From positions 1-51,940 of the forward strand of contig CAJNOQ010000402.1 in NCBI GenBank assembly GCA_905250885.1: 51,940 bases of DNA, written 5' to 3'. Below, one piece after another: positions 35,126-47,562 of this stretch (its first letter is position 1; each line of letters opens with the position of its first letter). The notes beneath the pieces were generated by a model, which was not told the origin of the DNA, did no database searches, and was given only the letters and a program-made list of their open reading frames with translations. The DNA comes from Didymodactylos carnosus. Its lineage: Eukaryota > Rotifera > Eurotatoria > Philodinida > Philodinidae. Position numbers and translations under genes: made by a program.

Positions 35126-35345
35126 AGTAAAGTGTCCTCTACAAAATAAGACCACTTGCAGCTTTTCAAGGCCTTCCGCTAAGGAAATACGAATTTTTTA
35201 AAGTTTGTTACTCTACGCTGAAAAAACCTATTTTTTTGCTTTCAAAACTTTTTTCTTTTCCATTCAGTAGTTGATAAACTTTTGAAACAGTCAGTCTTGT
35301 AGAGTAAAGATTTCTCTACAAAATGAGATGTCTTCCAGCTCTTCA
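35126..35345. repeat. Diverged direct repeat, ~40-bp units about 173 bp apart
   Basis: Blocks at about 35127 and 35300 both read GAGTAAAG, then CTCTACAAAAT, AGA, and a CAGCT or GCAGCT word. The second also resembles the AAAATGAGACATCTCCCAGC word inside the right-end palindrome, pointing to one dispersed family. Confidence 0.45.
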
Positions 35346-36628
35346 CCATGTTTTTTGATAGAATTATGATCATTTTGGACGTTATAACCCAAATGTGACT
35401 TTTTCTAATTTGCATGGGCTCTCTGTAGAATCCTCTAACGCACAAAGATAGGCGCTACGTCAGGAAATTATATATTTTCTAAAAGTATACACTTCCAACT
35501 ATGCAATGATATATATATATCGTAATTTTGACTTTTGGTCAAAGAAGATCAGATTTCTATGGGAAGGGAAGGGGATCCTTAAGCTTACTTCTCTTTACAA
35601 AATCAGTACAGTAAACTTCGCGCATCCTTTGATTCGAATAATATGAGCAGAAGAAAATAACGAAAAAAAGGTCTGAATCACATTTTCGACTGAGTTACGT
35701 GAATGATCAAACTCTGCCAATGAAATGACCGGGTGTATTTCTGTGTCTGCGTATTCGTTTTATTTATATTATATTTTTCTGCATAAGCACTCATGTGGTT
35801 GTTCAGTTGTGTACATTCTTTTAAATTGGTTTCTTTTTCTAAAAGTTTTCAATTTTACTATGAAATCCAAGATAGCTCTAATACACGGTGAGAAGATCAT
35901 CGCATGGATCAAACAATGCTAGAACTTTAACAATCAAAAATGATTTTTCGCTGATCCCTCAAACTTTGGTTTACTTTCTACTAAAAATTCACATTGCTCC
36001 TGCTTTTTTTCCATAGTACTATACGGTTATTGTAAGGTGCAGTGACCATCTTTTATCGTTATACATAACTCTTTGTCAAAGAAAAACCAATTCCTTTTGT
36101 TGTTTATACAGGGTTAATATCGAATAACATATTAACCTGTGCATGTGTTTCATTTTTTTGTTTCGTTGATAAATATTATGTAATTAAACCTGTATCTATT
36201 ACGTATGGAACATCATTGACAATTATCTTGTTAGAGTGATGATAGGCAACATCGATAGACAAGTACTATCGATCTGATTATTAACAACAAAGAAAGACGC
36301 TCCGCTCTATGTACAGAAAAAAAAGAATCGGGATTATAAGATATTCGATCGCGCGTTCATGTTACGTATAAATATCGTACACACACCAGCTATATTTGAC
36401 CCATATATATACACAACAATATAATAGTGATGGGACGTAGCGAATACAGAGAAGAATGATTAATATTTTTGTTATGTATTAAGACATTTTTCTGACACCT
36501 AAAATACTCGATTAAGTTTATTGTTAGACCTGAAAAAATGAAATATAACAACGAAAAAAAGAAAAATTAGCATAAAAATTTAGCTTCAAAACAGCTGATT
36601 TTTTAGCTAATATAAAACAACTTTTTTA

Positions 36629-37308
36629 CAACCCACACACGAAAAGCCTCAAGAAAAACCGGCAAGAAAACGGTTCTACACGGTTCATTTACCAGCAAAA
36701 CATCCGGTAAAAACCGACGGTTTTTCACAAAATAACCGCTTGTTCGGTTGAAAACTGCTATGAACCCGTTGGTTTTTGATCGTTTTTTAAAAAAATATCC
36801 GGTTCTACCCGCGATTATAATCCATTTTTTTTCTCTACGAAAGTCCGCATTTTTTTCAAGAAAATAAGCATTAACAAGAACAAAGATGCATAATTCTAGC
36901 AGTACTAGGAGTAAGCCGCTGGCATCTGCGGTTTATCTTGTAACAGACTATCTTTGTCGATTCGAGTCAATGTTCACACTTTGACAAATCGTTGAGAAAA
37001 AAGATTGAACTTCTTTCATTTAAGGGAGTTTTATTATATAACAGTAATGGTTATAAAATAAAACGATGAATGAAACGCGGCGATTCTTCAAGCGGTTTTA
37101 CTCGATTATTCGACTAAAAAACCGTGCAGAATCGGTGAAACGATAACTGCCGTTGAAAAGAGTCAAAAGCGTTAAAATCGCATGTTGGAATTAACATAAC
37201 CGCAAAAAACCGTCAGTGATAAAGTTCTAAACCACTCATAAAGACAGTCATAACCGTGAGTCTGTGGATAAACGGGTGGTTGTCGTTATTTTTTCGTGCT
37301 CGGGCCTA
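36629..37308. mobile_element. Possible MITE with CCGGTT-rich interior
   Basis: The ends ACAACCCACACACGAAAA and, inverted, TAGGCCCGAGCACGAAAA share about 11 of the outermost 18 positions. The interior repeats AACCG, CCGGTT and ACGGTT words near both ends, as in the hAT MITE at 12.66 kb. No convincing 8-bp duplication was found, so the boundaries and class are uncertain. Confidence 0.35.
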
Positions 37309-38198
37309 CTTGTGAGTATTAAGATTTTAAAACGTAGATGTGATATTATGTACGTGTAAGAAGACTTCATTTTAATGAGATACAAATTACTTAGTTGTCA
37401 GCTGTCGAATGACGCTGGAATCGTTCTTGAGATTAAATGAATTAGATTGATAACAGGCAGATATGATTATTTTGCATGATCAGTTACGTCGAGTAAATGA
37501 TTAGAACAATTAACTTTACTATTTTCGAAAAAAAACGTGATATGACATATTTTAACAAATATTAGGATTAAAATACTTTAGATTTAAGAAAAAACGTTTC
37601 ATTCAAATAAAAACATTTAGAAATAGATTAATTGCGATTGTTAATAACTTAAGAGATATGTGATTTTTAAAAAAATTTCAAACAATTAAACTCAAACTCA
37701 ACCTTTTGTGACTTCAACTTAACATCATCCGTTGTGACATTTTCTTTCCAAATATATCGTATCATTTTTTAGACTTATATGATCATCCAATTGAACATGA
37801 ACACGACAGTTTTAATAGAAAAAGTTGATTAAATACTGAAAAATAAAGAGTAAAAGGAAATCTGTCTTCTTGATTACAGACATATTCTTTCTTATCTATG
37901 TCAAATCTCATTATTGTATAAATATCAGTCTTTTTTTTGGATATACATAAAAAAACGGAGTTTACATTTTTCTTTCTTCAAATTTATTCGTATAAAATTA
38001 TTTTTGTCTGAGAGGATGTTTTCATCGTACGTCAATAAATGTAGTTTTGTTTTTTTATATTATTGCAGAATATTCTGTATTCTTGTTCGTGTAACTGTTG
38101 ATAACTATCTCTTTCGATTGTTAGTTGAATGAATACAGACATGTTATGTTTGTTTGATTATTTACTGTTTAAACCATGCACATATTGATATCTAAACC

Positions 38199-38391
38199 TT
38201 TCTCTCTCTCTCTTTCTCTTCCCGTTCATTTTACTAAGGCGATTTATTTTTATTCTTTTCTTTCTATATGTTTTTTGTAACAGAATGTATGAAAAAAATT
38301 AGTTTATTCTTGCTCACTCTCTGTCACTGATAATTGAACATATAAATGTACATGGTTTTTCTCTTTCTTTGTGTCTCTCTCTCTCTTTCGC
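38199..38391. repeat. (TC)n simple repeats
   Basis: Short pyrimidine runs of CT dinucleotides occur at about 38199-38220 and 38374-38391. Confidence 0.8.
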
Positions 38392-38851
38392 TATTGAACG
38401 AATAATATTAATTTCAACTGTATTCTTAACTTATCCAATGTATTATGAATAACACAATCTATAACAGACTATTGAATTACAATCGATTGAAGATGGAGAT
38501 GATCGTATAACTCATCCTCCTTCGTACGTTTAAAAAATTCATCTAAAAGACAAATAGAAAGAATTATGATTTGCACAGGTATGAAAAAGGCTTTGTTCTA
38601 TGCAATGAATTAAACCTCTTGCGTAAGTTGGTCTTTTAAGCGTGTGAACAGCAAAGAATGACGCTCTGACATACAAAAGATCGTAGCTCATACCCAAAAT
38701 ATATAGATACTTTCGTTATATACAGGACGTACGTTCAGATTTTATAATAGAATTCAGAATGTGAAAGCAATAACATGTTACATATCTGCATATACTCCGC
38801 CTTTTCATAAACATCAAACATGTATCTAAATTTCCTAATGTATATATCGTA

Positions 38852-40408
38852 AGATGCCAGAAATTCAAAATCATAGCAAATTCTTCTTTTCATTTATTTA
38901 CACATGGTTAGATAGAACACATCGAACTGACGTGAGCAAAATAAAAACTGTTTTGTAATGTTTTAAAAAGATCGTTTAAAAAAGAAAACTTGAAAAAATT
39001 AGAAGGATCTAAAAACTGAGTATGAGAATGATGCTTGATCAAGGTCGAAGTCAAAGGTCTATCCAGTATGGATGTCTTGGATTCATCTCTGTAAATGAAA
39101 TTTTCAAGAAAATTTTCGTTGATTTTCATTCTTTGGTGAAAATTACACTAATTTTTCGATGTGGAAAAAAAATAATAAAAAAAGTATATCATTCGTCTCA
39201 GTTTTGGACGCTGATTCCGAATATGATATTTTTATTGCATAAGAGTTGAGTTCTGATGGAGAAAACTGAGAATTGTGGGCAGAAGTCCGATGTTTTTTGT
39301 GTCTTATTTAGAAAAAATGAATTTTCTTAGCGACAAAGCAAAATGGAAAAAAAGCGGTGCATACTTCTAAAGTTCGTTTAATGACGGTCCTAACGAAATA
39401 AAAAAATCGGCTTTATCTCTTCACCAAAAAAACTACAGTTCTTTGGTGTCAAATTCAGGGTGGAAAATTTTGATATTTTCAATCTTGTAGAATAACTTTT
39501 AAAAGTTCATTCTAGGCTTAAAAGGTACAGAATTTTGTCTAGTATTTAATGATATGTTTCGGTTAGAATATATCGTTATGCTTTCTTTAAAACTTCTGAA
39601 ACAGTAAAGTCCGTCAAAAAATATTACTGCCACCTGAAAAGCAGGTTGTTTTGTAAGCAGATTTTTCTATCACGCATAGCCATAAAGGTACCAAAAGATT
39701 CAGCTTTCCAAGCTCTACAAAATCCTATGAATGAGATAAAATAATAACATTTAGTTTTGATACAAAAAAGAGTAAATTTGATTCTAGTTTTCTATGAAAA
39801 ACAAAAAGTTTGAAAAACTAAGCACACGTATTTTTTGTATAAGATTTAAATGGTAACAGTCCCGTTTATAGACCAGAATATCAGAACTTCTTTGCACTTG
39901 TTTACACTTGATGCTCGGTTGAAGACACCATAGTCTTATAGTGGAAAAAAGTGGTTTTGAGGAGAGTTTACTGTTTTGGAAGTTTTAAAGAAAGCATAAC
40001 GATATATTCTAACCGAAGTATATCATTAAATACCAGACAGAATTCTGCGCCTTTCAAGCCTATAACGAACTTTTAAAAGTTATTCTACAAGGTTGAAAAT
40101 ATCAAAATTTTCCACTCTGAATTTGACACCAAAGAACTGTAGATAGATTTGCAAAATTGTTTAGGAACTTTTAACAGAGAGGAGTACAAGACATCCATAC
40201 TGGATAGACCTTTGACTTCAACCTTGATCAAACATCATTCTCATACTCAGTTTTTAGATCCTTCTAACTTTTCAAATTTTCTTTTTTAAAAAATTACAAA
40301 AAACAACTTTTTCTTGCTCACGTCAGCTCTATGTTCTGTATCCAACTGTGTGTAAATAAATGAAAAAAAAAGAATTTTCCATGATTTTGAATTTCAGGCA
40401 TCTTAAAT
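38852..40408. repeat. 1.55-kb foldback element with nested inverted arms
   Basis: The outer arms 38852-39090 and about 40165-40408 are inverted copies (shared AAATTCAAAATCAT, CTGACGTGAGCAA, CTATCCAGTATGGATGTCTT). The inner arms 39436-39608 and 39968-40144 also pair (GCTTTCTTTAAAACTTC, TAACGATATATTC, GACACCAAAGAACTGTAG). The left side carries about 345 extra bases (39091-39435) between outer and inner arms with no counterpart on the right, so one half has gained or lost a segment. No transposase is seen. Confidence 0.87.
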
Positions 40409-40584
40409 AAGTCATAAGTAACACCTAGATCAATTCGTAAAAATCTTTGAGAAACTTTTCTGTTTAACTTTTTAACAGTACTTTTTACTATTGAGTCTGA
40501 CAAAGATTTATCTATGATTCATGCCCAATAGGATAGAAGTAAATATATCTATGATCTATTGATCATCTCAAAACGTTTGTTTAA

Positions 40585-41295
40585 CACTTTCACTGTCCGT
40601 GTATTATATATGATTCATTTAATTTTTGACCATGCAGTTCATGTATCAGATATGATACATTTGCAGGATTAGACTAAATATGATTTTGATTAAAAAAATA
40701 ATGTTTCTGAACTTGTAAATTTTATTTTACGTTTACTTTTTCAAAAGTTGATAAACAAAATGATTTTTTTACAAGTTTCACACTCCGTAGCCACTTGCTT
40801 TGCCTAATTTGATGCCATTTCTGTGTCCGACGTATTTTTTATGTCACTGTAACAGCCGTGCCATCTTTTTCGCGTAAGTTTGCCATCTTTTCGAGGAATA
40901 TTTCGTAAACAGTATTTCATAAAACACCTATAATACATACCGTAAAAAATCTACAATAATTCACTATACAGATTTTATAACACAATTAAATGATCTAAAA
41001 ATGTATTCATTCTCCTGACGTCATGTTGCGTCCTGTACTTGATGTAATTACTGTACATTATATGGATACTATGACAATAATTGAATCATATATGATTTAT
41101 GAACTTGTGAGTGAATTTTTTTCTACTATACGTCCTGAATCATATAATCAAAAAAATTTAGAGGTTCCCGAAGGAACTTTTGTGCATAAAAATATATAAA
41201 AAACTGTCATTTGACTTTCATAGTAGCATTATCACATATTATCTAAAATGGACGTATAGGTACTGTTTTAGGTTTTTTTGTGGATAGTGAAAGTG
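40585..41295. mobile_element. piggyBac-type MITE (711 bp) flanked by TTAA
   Basis: TTAA at 40581-40584 and 41296-41299 flanks inverted ends CACTTTCACTGTCC and, from the right, CACTTTCACTATCC (one mismatch in 14). TTAA target sites and short C-starting terminal repeats are diagnostic of the piggyBac superfamily. The interior is AT-rich with repeated ATATATGATTCAT / GAATCATATATGAT words and no transposase frame, so it is a non-autonomous copy. Confidence 0.8.
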
Positions 41296-41299
41296 TTAA

Positions 41300-42267
41300 A
41301 GATGATAAAATTTGTACGATTTAAGCACACTAGTATACGTCTTTTTAAGTTCAAACATTTTATAAAAATTCTTGATTTCAGATCAAGTCAAGTTCGCATC
41401 ACTTTTAATATTATTTATTAGTATGTGTTTAAGAGTTAGAATATTCTCTTTCTAATTATTCTTTCATTAGAAATGAAAATGTAATAAGACTCGTTTTTTT
41501 GTGTAAATTTACCATATCAATCAATCAATCAATCGATGTGTTGTCATTTTACGGATAAAATTAATTGTCCTAGAGGTTAAAATAATTTTCTTTCTTCTAA
41601 AGCTAATAGAATAATTATATTTCGGTGTTATTTTCGTTGTTATTTTCCTTGGTTATAATGTAATATACATACACACACACACACGTATATACTCACTTAT
41701 CATAGATGTGTGAATTTTTAATGAACTTTCATTAAGTGTGTTACATTCTTCAAAGGACTTTTTTTTTTATAAGGTTATCAGATATACTATTTATTATACT
41801 TGAATGATGGTGAAGAAGAAAGTAATGATTTTTAACAAATAAAAGAGAACATAAATACCGTGTACGTTTTTGTGACGAAGACGAGGTCAATTATTAAGTA
41901 AACTAAAAAGTAACCGATTCAAATCATGTATCGCAAAACAGAAAAGTGAAAGTATTTTATGTTAACACTATTTTATTCGCAAAAAAAGATAGTCAAGAAC
42001 GTATTCTTTTTCATTAGAAATCTCAGATTTCGGTGAGTTTACCTTTTTTCCAGTAGAAAATCTGATATTTTCAGCTAGAATTCCACCAGAAATGAATTTT
42101 GCCCGGTTTATCATCGCGAAGAAAAACAGCATTCAACTAACAAGTTGATTCTTTTTTCTTAAACTTTATTTATAATATCTAACATTGTAAATCAAATTGA
42201 AATGAGGTCGATTACTATCTATGACTTATTCATCATCTTTTTTGATTCGCGTTGATTTATTATACAG
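41300..42267. other. Non-coding region with simple repeats
   Basis: An (ATCA)n run lies at 41516-41535 and an (AC)n run at 41669-41684. Otherwise it is AT-rich, with no supported gene. Confidence 0.55.
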
Positions 42268-42364
42268 CAAATACAAAATCCTTCTTCTATTTCACCGAAT
42301 AAACAATTCTACCTGGTGAAAATCATGAACAACTACTACCTTTGGACATTCGTAGGCGATCTGG
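42268..42364 (+). other. Possible upstream exon of the serine-rich gene
   Basis: An acceptor-like TTATTATACAG precedes 42268, and a donor GG/GTATGA follows 42364. The frame (QIQNPSSISPNKQFYLV..., with an internal ATG at 42325) ends in phase 1 and would join the exon at 43881 as G-NTSF. Weak evidence: phase agreement and composition only. Confidence 0.25.
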
Positions 42365-43880
42365 GTATGATGCATTGATTCACTCATCATTTAAACTGTG
42401 TTTGAGTCAAACCATAATGAAATAATCATTTTGTTTTGACCTTGAAAATGTGTCATCGTTGTTTTTGAACAGAAAGAAAATGTGTGATATTTTAATAGGT
42501 GTTATACGATCAGATGACCTCTTCTTCCTCTCTTTCACGTGTGTCATTTACCTTGAATGTTGTTCAATTATTTTTTAAAAGATTTTTGGTAATGTGTTGT
42601 TTATTTTTAAATATAACTTTTTCTCATACGTCTCAACACTATTATATGTGTGTGTACGAAACAGATCCTTGGTTTAACTCTTGTGTGTGAATTACAGCAG
42701 AAAGGTAAATAACGATTGCAGCACAATGAAAAGAAAGAATATCTTTCTTTTCTCTTCTCTTTCTACTATATCGTCCATGTTTCTATAATGTGTGATTAAC
42801 CATTTCACAAATATCTCCCACTTCTCTTTCTTACTATATCAAATCTCAAATGGCATCCTACCCTTTTTTCAAGAAGTAATAATCATCATCATTGCACGTT
42901 GACGATTTAAAAAAAAAGTCAACATCTAAACAACATTTAGTGTTCTTGGTAACTGTTACAGGGAAGGAAAGAAAAGCTACGACAATTTTCTTTTCTTTTT
43001 TCACAGTAGTGCTAGTAAAATTATTTTAGTAGGATTTCAAGTGTTGTAAAAAAAAAAACCGAAAGAAAAAGATCGACTCCTTTATCGATTTGTTTTACTC
43101 ATCACCTTTTTCTTCTTTGTGGTTCATTTATATGATTAAAACTATGTGGTGTTGGCGGTTATTTTACTACGAATGTATTTGATTATTGAAGAAGAAATAA
43201 ATGATGACAATGGTAATGATAAAAATCAAGTTGTAAAACAAATTTATGCCGGAACAGGTTTGAAATTTGTGTGCAATATGGACTAATATTTGAATAATAA
43301 TTGAAAATATAAACTCAAGTTACACATACATCTCTATGTATATATACACTACAGTTTTCTTCTGTTTGTTCTAAATAAATAACTTTTATAACAAATAATT
43401 TAAGCGTACAATTTAAAAATATACACGTTTTCTACAGTAACAAACAGGAAAAAGAATGTAAACGAAGTGATTATATATATACAAGGTAACATTTATGACG
43501 AGTAACTGTTCGTGAGATTACTATCAGAAAAATACAGTTACGTTCGGAATGTGAATGCCGAGAATATACTAGTTTCTTAAAAAGTCCATTGATTTTGAAA
43601 GAAACTTTACTATAAGAAATATCTTCACAAGAAGAATTAAACAGCATTTTATTGTACATTATTAATTTGAAACCATAATAAGATTACTCCTCGGTTGTTC
43701 TTTTTTACACCTTTCGATTTATTTAGTCATAATCACAATAAAAACATCACTTTTATAAACATGTATGACACGTGAGATAAGAAGATATACGTTCAGCAAC
43801 GAAAAGACTCAAATATCTATATTGATTTTCAGGTTTTTTTTATACTTAGATTATATTTTATTTTACGGATTTTCTTATAG
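42365..43880. other. AT-rich region, possible 5' intron
   Basis: If the exon at 42268-42364 is real, this is a 1.5-kb intron; otherwise it is the upstream region of the serine-rich gene. No element was recognised. Confidence 0.35.
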
Positions 43881-46800
43881 GTAATACTAGTTTTGTGGAT
43901 CGAAATTTTTCAATAACTGATGATCAACATTTGACAACAGCATCCTCCTCGTCGTCTACATCCTCTATTCCATCACCAATCTATCATTCGTCTTATTATC
44001 GTCATCCACGATCGTTAAATCAAAATAATCATGAAAATAGGTCTACAACTGTTCCAGAATCAAAAACTCGTCCAAATTCCATACCACGATTTCTATCAAA
44101 AACTGATGATTTGACATCTATAACTTTAATAGACGGTGAAAACAGTGCTATAAATAGTGTAAGTAAACGGCGTCGTTATGCGAGTGAAGAACCACCATCC
44201 ATGACAACAGCATCATTAGTCAATACATTCTTACAATATTTACGCGACGGTTTACGTTCAACGAGTCCTAAAAATGTTCATCAAAGAGTTAATCAGGTAT
44301 AGAATAATGTGTGCTACGAAAGACAACTAAAATGTGTTAAAAATCTGACTTTTATGACAATAATAGATGTTTCAAATGCAATGTTAAACAGTACATTCTA
44401 GAATAGTTCTTCGAGGATCTTTCTGTCGTCTATAGTCAAAACATCATCATTTGAGGAAGTTGGCTTGTGAGTAAGCATCGTGTGAGCAAATTAGCTGCAA
44501 TTTGCTTTTTCCCTCGAAAGACAATCATGTTGGATTCCAAAAAATGCTCCAACTATTAAGTTGAAGAAGAAATTAAAAAATATATGTCAAAATATTGTTA
44601 TTTTGTTTTTTGATGATAAAACAATACTTCTTTTCTTTCTTTCACATATTTTAAATACAGTTTTCTAGTATCGTTATTATTAGAAAAGTACAAATGGGTT
44701 AAATTGTTGGTAAAACTGAAAAATCTTATGTAGACTGCTTTTAAATATACTGTCTCTAGTCTAGTCGGTGTATCATGAATGATATGTACAAGAAACCATA
44801 TTGTAAAAAGATAACGTAACCATGGGCAAAAGATAACGTTTGTTTTTTTGCATAGTTTGCAATGCGGACAGAAAAAAAGCAGACCGTTTAATCATAATGG
44901 TAATATGAACCGTACCGAGATACTTTTCAAGTGTCGATAGACTATTTCTTTAGCAGTCATGATAACTAAGAGAAGTTGTTTAGAACTAAAATTAAGATGC
45001 CTTCTAAAACTTCAAGATACAGTAGAAGTGGTAACCAATAAGCATTAAACTGTCGTATATGTTCACGAAAGGTACTTGGATTTTGATTAAATAAGAGAAC
45101 ATAATCATAATACAGAGATTTGTGCTATTAATATTTTCTGTCAAAACTGATGTGCTTTATCATTATCGAAATATGAACATTACTCTATTAGCGTCATTTG
45201 GTCTACGCCGATTTTTGTTCAATAAATATGACAATCTTCTCCTGACGCTGAAATATGCTGAAAGCATCAGAATACAGTGAATAAGACAAATAGATAATAA
45301 AAACACTTGAACACAATGTAAAAATGCGTCATCCAGATAAATATTGCTTGTGGGTTAATATTACCTGTATCTGCATGATGCATCAGTCGAGTATATATTC
45401 ATCTGTGTCATATCACGATTAAGAGAGTCTAAAATAAAACCGCTATAGATAATTGAACATTGTTTTCGAGTAAAATATATCATGAATAATATATTATTGT
45501 ACTCTCATTTTGATATAGTATTTGACTAATTGTACTTTATTTATTTGATTTTAGAGTCGTAGTCGAACGCCGAGTACCGACAGTGGATCTCCGTCAGATA
45601 ATCGCTTATCAAGTACATTTAATTTATCAACACATTTTTATCGTCATCAATATCCGGCTATTTATACAAAATCGTTACGAATGGTGTTTCAATCACCAAA
45701 TTCGACTTCAACATCTACTCATAGGTTAAATAATGATTCAGTGTTATCGAACGACAATGCTCTAATTAACACTAGTATACCATCAACGCCAATTACATCT
45801 GATCAAGATATTCTTGATAGTGAAATACTAACATTAGTGGATTTACTTGTATTACGTGTTGCTTGTTTGTCAGAATCATCCGACGAAATACCGCGACCTA
45901 CTGTGGCTGAAGTCGATCAGAATCTAATTGAATATCTCTATTATTTATTTACAAAGTTTATTGTTACTGCAGACACATCAGTTTCTGATGCTAATAGTAC
46001 AGATGAATCTTTAATAGATAAGAAGAGTTTTATTCAAATTTGTCAGACTCTCGTGAAAAATGGATGTTTTGATATGTCTTCGGTATCTGTATCCCCTACT
46101 ACTTCACAATCGACTGAAGATACAGTTCTAGAATATGTTAATAACGATCAAAATAAAAATGACTTGTCAACAGCAACAATCACAGACGAAAAACAGAATG
46201 AAACTGCTACTGAAGAAAATACCTGGCTCATGGTAGATATTAGTGAGAGTGAATTAAGTAAAGACGAAAACGATGTATCATCTCTTAATTCATCAGTAAA
46301 TACAAATGAACAACTATTAATGGTAAGAGTAACCCTATTTTTTCTACCACATTGAACTAACCAATGATAGCTGTGAGAGAACTTCGGTGGAAACTTTTAC
46401 AGATTACTATATGGATACACTATCAAAAAAAAGTGTCTTGATAAATCACTTTGATGGATTCAGAATGCATCTACCGCGCGCAATGAAGGAAAGAGTATTA
46501 TAAGAAGATATTTTCTCTATTTTAGTAAAGCAAGCAATCTCACGATATTTAAGTTCTATTCCAATTTAATCGATTATATCGATAAAAACAGTAGTTTGCC
46601 CATTCGCTGCCTCATACAAAAATGAGTTTGCCTCTAAGGCGCCTAAAGTACATTCATTTTTAAAAAATGCACCTCTTTTTCACAATGTACTGCTGAAAAT
46701 ACTAGACCTATCACCTAGCACAGACTTAGTTCCCTAATTAAAAAACTTATATTTTTTTATCTGTACTAGGGGTGGGAGGACAGTTCCAGTTCCGATAGTT

Positions 46801-47562
46801 CCTAAGAACTCGTGTAAAGAACTGGTCACTAGTTGAGTTCCTATTGAACGTGAACTGTCCCATCCCTAATCTGTACATAATTAAAGTCTATTATCTCATC
46901 TTTATGGATCAGTGGCAGTCGGGCTTGAAATTAACGATAAGAGATAGAAGGTTTTTTACATAAACCAATTTTTTTGATTATTATGTATGTGTTGCCAATT
47001 AACAGTTATTTTCAAATTAACCTCGCTCCATGCAGTTCATCAACCATACAACTGTCAAGTTTTTAACACATTTTCTTACTTTCTCTCTCTTGAAGGTTTG
47101 TAGTGATAATAGTTCTAATGCTTTTATCTCTGTGAAGATCTTTCTTGCGTTCTTTCGTGTCAATTAAATATATCCTCTATCTCAGAAGGTTACTATGTTA
47201 TAATTATAAAGGCGTAATATCATGTTTTATTTGCTTATATATATACTTTTCTTATTTCTTTTATGTTCAGTGTGCAAAAAACAATATACAAGCATTAGAA
47301 GTACAAAGCTATGTTGAGTCAATAACAACATTGTCAAATGTCGATGTAGAGAATGACTCTACAACAAATAATGGTGACGCTGCTGTTGCTAACTATTTAA
47401 CATTGGAAGAAATTCAGAATTGTTGTGAATTCCCGGATTTAGATAAACAATCGGAAGAATCTTCAAAAAGTATTTATTTATCACCAAATTCAAGTATTGT
47501 CGACATTGTGCAAGAGTTTGACGATGCTCAACTGAATATATTACAAAATAATGACAACGAAG
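43881..47562 (+). CDS. Unrecognised Ser/Thr-rich acidic protein, partial (3 exons visible)
   Basis: Exons 43881-44296, 45555-46322 and 47271-47562 join in frame to about 490 residues. The first starts in phase 1 after TTTCTTATAG and the last ends in phase 1 before GTACGC, so both ends of the protein are missing. Exon 1 has a poly-serine tract and a basic SKRRRY patch that could be a nuclear signal. Exon 2 begins with an SRSRTPSTDSGSPSD phosphosite-like run, then a probably helical stretch TLVDLLVLRVACL ... LIEYLYYLFTKFIV (the best candidate for a folded domain), then acidic S/T-rich sequence. Exon 3 is acidic, with LTLEEIQNCCEFPDLD. The two introns are unusually long for this window (1.26 and 0.95 kb). 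I do not recognise the family and propose no function. Coding status is supported by three long frames with matching phases. Confidence 0.7.
46767..46868. mobile_element. 102-bp hAT-type MITE with perfect 8-bp duplication
   Basis: ATCTGTAC occurs directly before (46759-46766) and after (46869-46876) the element. Its ends TAGGGGTGGGAGGACAGTTC and, inverted, TAGGGATGGGACAGTTCACG align with a small gap. GTTCC/GAACT words recur through the whole element. It sits in the second visible intron of the serine-rich gene. Confidence 0.88.

Larger units (their letters stand above)
27701..38851. other. Gene-poor region with scattered repeats
   Basis: About 11 kb without a recognised gene. Within it are a strong palindrome (28.90-29.39 kb), a decayed inverted repeat (32.88-33.29 kb), a direct repeat (35.13-35.35 kb), a possible MITE (36.63-37.31 kb), (AT)n runs near 31.96 and 35.51 kb and (TC)n near 38.20 kb. 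A weakly coding-like 46-codon frame lies at 28657-28798. Sections such as 33.40-33.85 and 34.22-34.50 kb are less AT-rich and probably repeat-derived. Other stretches show nothing. Confidence 0.5.
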
